Shown: positions 7,059 through 9,118 of the stretch, piece after piece | Layout: every line of letters begins with the position of its first letter | How positions within the stretch are numbered: position 1 is the stretch's first letter | Source: Spirochaetota bacterium | Lineage (GTDB): Bacteria > Spirochaetota > Leptospiria > Turneriellales > Turneriellaceae | DNA: 9,118 bases | Direction: 5' to 3' | Assembly (NCBI GenBank): GCA_029561505.1 | Contig: JAKQXK010000521.1 | Location: 1-9,118 of the forward strand | Notes under the pieces: model-generated | What the model was told of the DNA's origin: nothing | Database searches by the model: none | What the model saw: only the letters and a program-made list of their open reading frames with translations | Made by a program: the position numbers and the translations under genes

Positions 7059-7189
7059 GGGGTTTATTTGCAAAATTGCTCAGCGTGCAAAGAAAAATCG
7101 AATAAGCCGTTGCCGCCGGGCCGCCTGGCAACTACCGCGAATTCGCTGTTTTCGCTGACACACCAAAGCGTTTATGCGCTGATACCGCA
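7059..7189. promoter_or_regulatory. Divergent intergenic region between pepA and gspH
   Basis: The only divergent gap in the window, 131 bp, so it must contain promoters for the pepA operon (minus) and the gspHIJ set (plus), unless these are read from outside. I could not assign convincing -35/-10 pairs on either strand. It holds a 24-bp dyad (7109-7132) and a 10-bp palindrome GCGAATTCGC (7137-7146). Part of 7059-7073 could be coding if pepA starts at the TTG. Confidence 0.45.
7109..7132. repeat. 24-bp dyad, possible operator
   Basis: GTTGCC (7109-7114) and GGCAAC (7127-7132) are perfect inverted repeats separated by 12 G/C-rich bases. They sit in the shared upstream region of pepA and gspH. 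The half-site spacing (18 bp centre to centre) could suit a dimeric regulator. No T-run follows on either side, which argues against an intrinsic terminator. Functional status is unknown. Confidence 0.35.
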
Positions 7190-7837
7190 GTGACCCCAGC
7201 TGCCGCATACGCCCGGTCAGTGGCCCGCCTGAGGCGAACCTCAGAACGCGCAGGCTTCACGTTAATCGAACTCATGGTGGTGCTGACAATCGGCAGCGCG
7301 CTGCTATTGATGGCGTATAACCTGCTGACAAGTTTTATGCAGGCGCGTCTTTCAGGCAATCAGGATATCGCGTTCGAAGGCTATTTTCAAGATGCACGCC
7401 GCCAGGCAATTATCATGTCAAAGACGCTCACGCTTGAAATTAATCTCGACAAAAAGACCTTTGGTCTCAGGGAATATGACCCAAAACTCGAAATCAACCC
7501 CGATGCATCGCTGCAGGCGCTTGCCGAGATGAAGCGCTACCGTTTCGACCGCGAACGCGACAAAGAAAATGCCGAACAAGAATTGCCAAAACCGAAATGG
7601 GTAAATCCCGAGCAAAAGATACCGACGATACTCACGAAACTTTTGAGCAGCTCAGGGCTTGAACTTACCGGCCCGATCATTAATGTACACTTCTACCCTA
7701 CGGGTAATTCAGATTCGGTGATTCTGCAGTTTGGCGACACCACGCCGAACTATGTGTACATACCCCGTTACAATCTGCAGCCGGTGCATCTGCCCGACCT
7801 GAAGCAGTTTGAACGCCAGCGCGTGGTGCGACAATGA
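7190..7837 (+). CDS. gspH: Type II secretion minor pseudopilin, GspH-like
   Basis: A 215-residue prepilin-like protein. The basic leader (to residue 22, ending SERAG) is followed by the class III cleavage site G22|F23 and 'FTLIELMVVLTIGSALLLM', with conserved Glu27 at mature position 5. The hydrophobic helix runs to about residue 45. After it, 'GYFQDARRQAIIMSKTLTLEINLDKKTFGL' (about 64-93, in two parts) resembles the GspH pattern of 'ArrqAi' followed by a strand. GspH is a minor pseudopilin at the tip of the T2SS pilus. A charged stretch (about 110-140, including RDKENAEQELPKPKW) appears long for the family. The start is GTG at 7190, the first start codon in the open frame; a second GTG at 7220 would give a 12-residue leader. 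Neither has a clear Shine-Dalgarno. It overlaps gspI by 4 bp (ATGA). GspH rather than another class is inferred from position and pattern. Confidence 0.72.
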   Translation: MTPAAAYARSVARLRRTSERAGFTLIELMVVLTIGSALLLMAYNLLTSFMQARLSGNQDIAFEGYFQDARRQAIIMSKTLTLEINLDKKTFGLREYDPKLEINPDASLQALAEMKRYRFDRERDKENAEQELPKPKWVNPEQKIPTILTKLLSSSGLELTGPIINVHFYPTGNSDSVILQFGDTTPNYVYIPRYNLQPVHLPDLKQFERQRVVRQ

Positions 7838-8331
7838 GGCTAGGTCGAAAGCTGCGCCATTACCTGCTGCAGAAAAAGCGCCGCGGTTTCACGTTGGTCG
7901 AAGTACTCATGGCCATGGCGATTACCGCCTCGATGACGGGCCTTCTGATCACAAGCGTCGTGAACGCCATGGCGATGCGGCAGCGCGCGCTCAGCCTCAA
8001 CCGCGCGATCACCATGGCGAAAAAAAAGATGCACGAGATCAAGGCTCTCAACAAAACCGACAGCGGCACCGGCGAGTTTCAGGGGTCGCCGGGCTACCGA
8101 TTCGCGTACGTGATACGCGAGCAAGAACTCGACCTGCAGAAAATCGCTGACGAACTCGGTGCCGGCAACGCGGTTGCCAACAGCGCAGCGGGAAAATATT
8201 TCAAAGAACGTAACTCGAGCGCCAAGAGCGCGACCGGCCTGACCTTTAAGCTGCTGCACTTTCACGTCGAAGTCAGCTGGAACGAAAAAGACAAATACGA
8301 GCTCGACTATTTCAGGGGTCTCGGTATCTGA
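7834..8331 (+). CDS. gspI: Type II secretion minor pseudopilin, GspI-like
   Basis: A 165-residue prepilin-like protein with an 18-residue basic leader (ending KKRRG), cleavage at G18|F19, and 'FTLVEVLMAMAITASMTGLL' with Glu23 at mature position 5. The following 'NRAITMAKKKMHEIK' matches the GspI-type pattern of an Ala-rich helix leading to 'A...M.EI'. GspI nucleates the minor-pseudopilin tip complex with GspJ and GspK and is inserted in the inner membrane before assembly by the GspE/F machinery. The ATG at 7834 overlaps the gspH stop in ATGA, a typical coupled arrangement, and its own stop overlaps gspJ by 1 bp (TGATG). The ribosome-binding site is weak (GTGGTG). The C-terminal half is basic and otherwise not distinctive. 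Confidence 0.75.
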   Translation: MRLGRKLRHYLLQKKRRGFTLVEVLMAMAITASMTGLLITSVVNAMAMRQRALSLNRAITMAKKKMHEIKALNKTDSGTGEFQGSPGYRFAYVIREQELDLQKIADELGAGNAVANSAAGKYFKERNSSAKSATGLTFKLLHFHVEVSWNEKDKYELDYFRGLGI

Positions 8332-8972
8332 TGCGCAGCATTCGCCGTCGCGCGGGTTTCACGCTCATTGAACTGCTGATCGTCATCGGTCTTGCCGGTT
8401 TCATATTCACGACGCTCATGGGGCTTTACCTGCAGGTGAAGAAACTTACAGCCGAACAGACACGAGTGTCGAGCCAGTCGGCAGCAGTGATCGACGTCGG
8501 TATCGCCATCAGTTATGACCTCGCCAATCTGATATTTGAAAAGTACAACGTGCGCCAGATTTTTCTTGTCGAAAAAGAGCTGCACGGCGGCAGAAGATTC
8601 GACGCGTTTGTTTTTCCCTCGGCGGCGCTGAATGCGAACCCATCGGTTTTACAGGCGCGCAGCTTCATGGTCGCCTATTTTGTCGAGCGCAGCCCTGGCG
8701 GACAAGACTACACACTTTACCGCTCTGAAGATATGTTCATAGACCCCAGAAACCTCTATCGCGGCGTGGCGGTACCCGTTCTCAACTTCATTGAAGAGTT
8801 TCGCGTCGAAGGCTCGAACAACGGCGTTGACTACGAAGAAAGCTGGGATTTCAAATCGCGCAGGCAGATGCCCCGCTATATCAGAGCAACCATAAAATAC
8901 CGCCCAAGCCAGGCTTCAACCGAAGTCAGCGAATACGTGGTCGACGTCAGACCCCCCATATTGTGGAACTGA
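8331..8972 (+). CDS. gspJ: Type II secretion minor pseudopilin, GspJ-like
   Basis: A 213-residue prepilin-like protein: short basic leader (MRSIRRRAG), cleavage at G9|F10 and 'FTLIELLIVIGLAGFIFTTL' with Glu14 at mature position 5. Features that point to GspJ are 'ISYDLANLIF' near 60-69 (the 'DL' after the helix), 'VPVLNFIEEFRVEG' at 148-161, Trp172 in 'YEESWDF', and 'MPRYIRATIKY' at 180-190, the usual 'LP..I.v.i' end of GspJ domains. GspJ pairs with GspI and GspK at the pseudopilus tip. The ATG at 8331 shares one base with the gspI stop; AGGGGT at 8314-8319 is a plausible ribosome-binding site 11 bases upstream. No gspK gene follows; a convergent gene ends 34 bp after the stop. Confidence 0.8.
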   Translation: MRSIRRRAGFTLIELLIVIGLAGFIFTTLMGLYLQVKKLTAEQTRVSSQSAAVIDVGIAISYDLANLIFEKYNVRQIFLVEKELHGGRRFDAFVFPSAALNANPSVLQARSFMVAYFVERSPGGQDYTLYRSEDMFIDPRNLYRGVAVPVLNFIEEFRVEGSNNGVDYEESWDFKSRRQMPRYIRATIKYRPSQASTEVSEYVVDVRPPILWN

Positions 8973-9006
8973 ATCGCCTATAGAGCTGAGCACCGCAAAA
9001 AAGGTT

Positions 9007-9118
9007 TCATTCAATATTCCAAAGATCGGTGATGAGCGTGTCGGTGAAAGCGAGCCCTTTCGCCGTCAGTCGAAACGTATTCTTGCGCAAAGAAATCCAC
9101 CCTTTTGCTTCGGCCTGG
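9007..9118 (-). CDS. HemW/HemN-like radical-SAM protein, C-terminal fragment (partial)
   Basis: The last 36 codons of a minus-strand gene entering from the right edge, ending with TGA at 9009-9007. The translation contains 'KGWISLRKNTFRLTAKGLAF' followed by 'TDTLITDLWNIE'. This resembles the winged-helix tail (HemN_C) of HemW and oxygen-independent coproporphyrinogen oxidase, where 'G.i......rLT..G....d.i...l' is the usual ending. HemW delivers heme; HemN decarboxylates coproporphyrinogen III. The catalytic CxxxCxxC part lies outside the window, so I cannot say which. It converges on gspJ with 34 bp between the stops, where I see no terminator hairpin. Confidence 0.6.
   Translation of the reverse strand, partial: QAEAKGWISLRKNTFRLTAKGLAFTDTLITDLWNIE

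Noticed and set aside
1..9118. CRISPR arrays, insertion sequences, integrases, tRNA or rRNA genes, defence systems
   Set aside because: No spaced direct repeats, transposase or integrase motifs, cloverleaf sequences or defence-type domains were seen. Gene content is chromosomal housekeeping and envelope functions.

Overview
The window is about 9.1 kb of protein-coding bacterial DNA at roughly 50-55% G+C. There are no RNA genes, mobile elements or CRISPR arrays, and no stretch over 300 bases without a gene. Gene content suggests a diderm, LPS-making bacterium: an OstA/LptA-type protein with a lipoprotein signal, an AsmA/GspN-like membrane protein, type II secretion pseudopilins and a bacterial PC4-type ssDNA-binding protein. 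This combination fits the Leptospiraceae, with a Turneriella-like genome my best guess from base composition and gene style. That placement is inference, not demonstrated.

Left and centre (1-7073) all read on the minus strand, from high to low coordinate: leucyl aminopeptidase (M17 PepA), 5'-methylthioadenosine phosphorylase, type II NADH dehydrogenase, a 494-residue LptA/OstA-like lipoprotein, a HIT/HINT-family protein, an AsmA/GspN-like membrane-anchored protein, a PC4-like protein, and the first 18 codons of what looks like a cyclic-nucleotide-binding (Crp-type) protein. Spacings from PepA to the AsmA-like gene are 18 bp, 54 bp, an 11-bp overlap, 2 bp and 7 bp, so these six genes probably form one operon. 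PC4 and the Crp-like gene follow after gaps of about 81 and 73 bp and may have their own promoters. The run links peptide and methionine-salvage housekeeping, a respiratory quinone reductase and two apparent envelope-biogenesis proteins.

Right (7190-8972) reads on the plus strand, divergent from pepA: three minor-pseudopilin genes in the order gspH-gspI-gspJ, joined by a 4-bp and a 1-bp overlap. Each has a basic leader, a G|F prepilin cleavage site and the conserved Glu at mature position 5. No gspK follows. The cluster ends at a convergent minus-strand gene whose last 36 codons (9007-9118) resemble the C-terminus of HemW/HemN-type radical-SAM proteins.

The divergent pepA/gspH intergenic region (7059-7189) must hold promoters for both directions and contains a 24-bp dyad. 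I found no clear novel defence or mobile system. The points most worth a second look are the enlarged lipoprotein form of LptA, its tight coupling to NDH-2 and HIT genes, and the AsmA/GspN-like protein at the end of the same operon.
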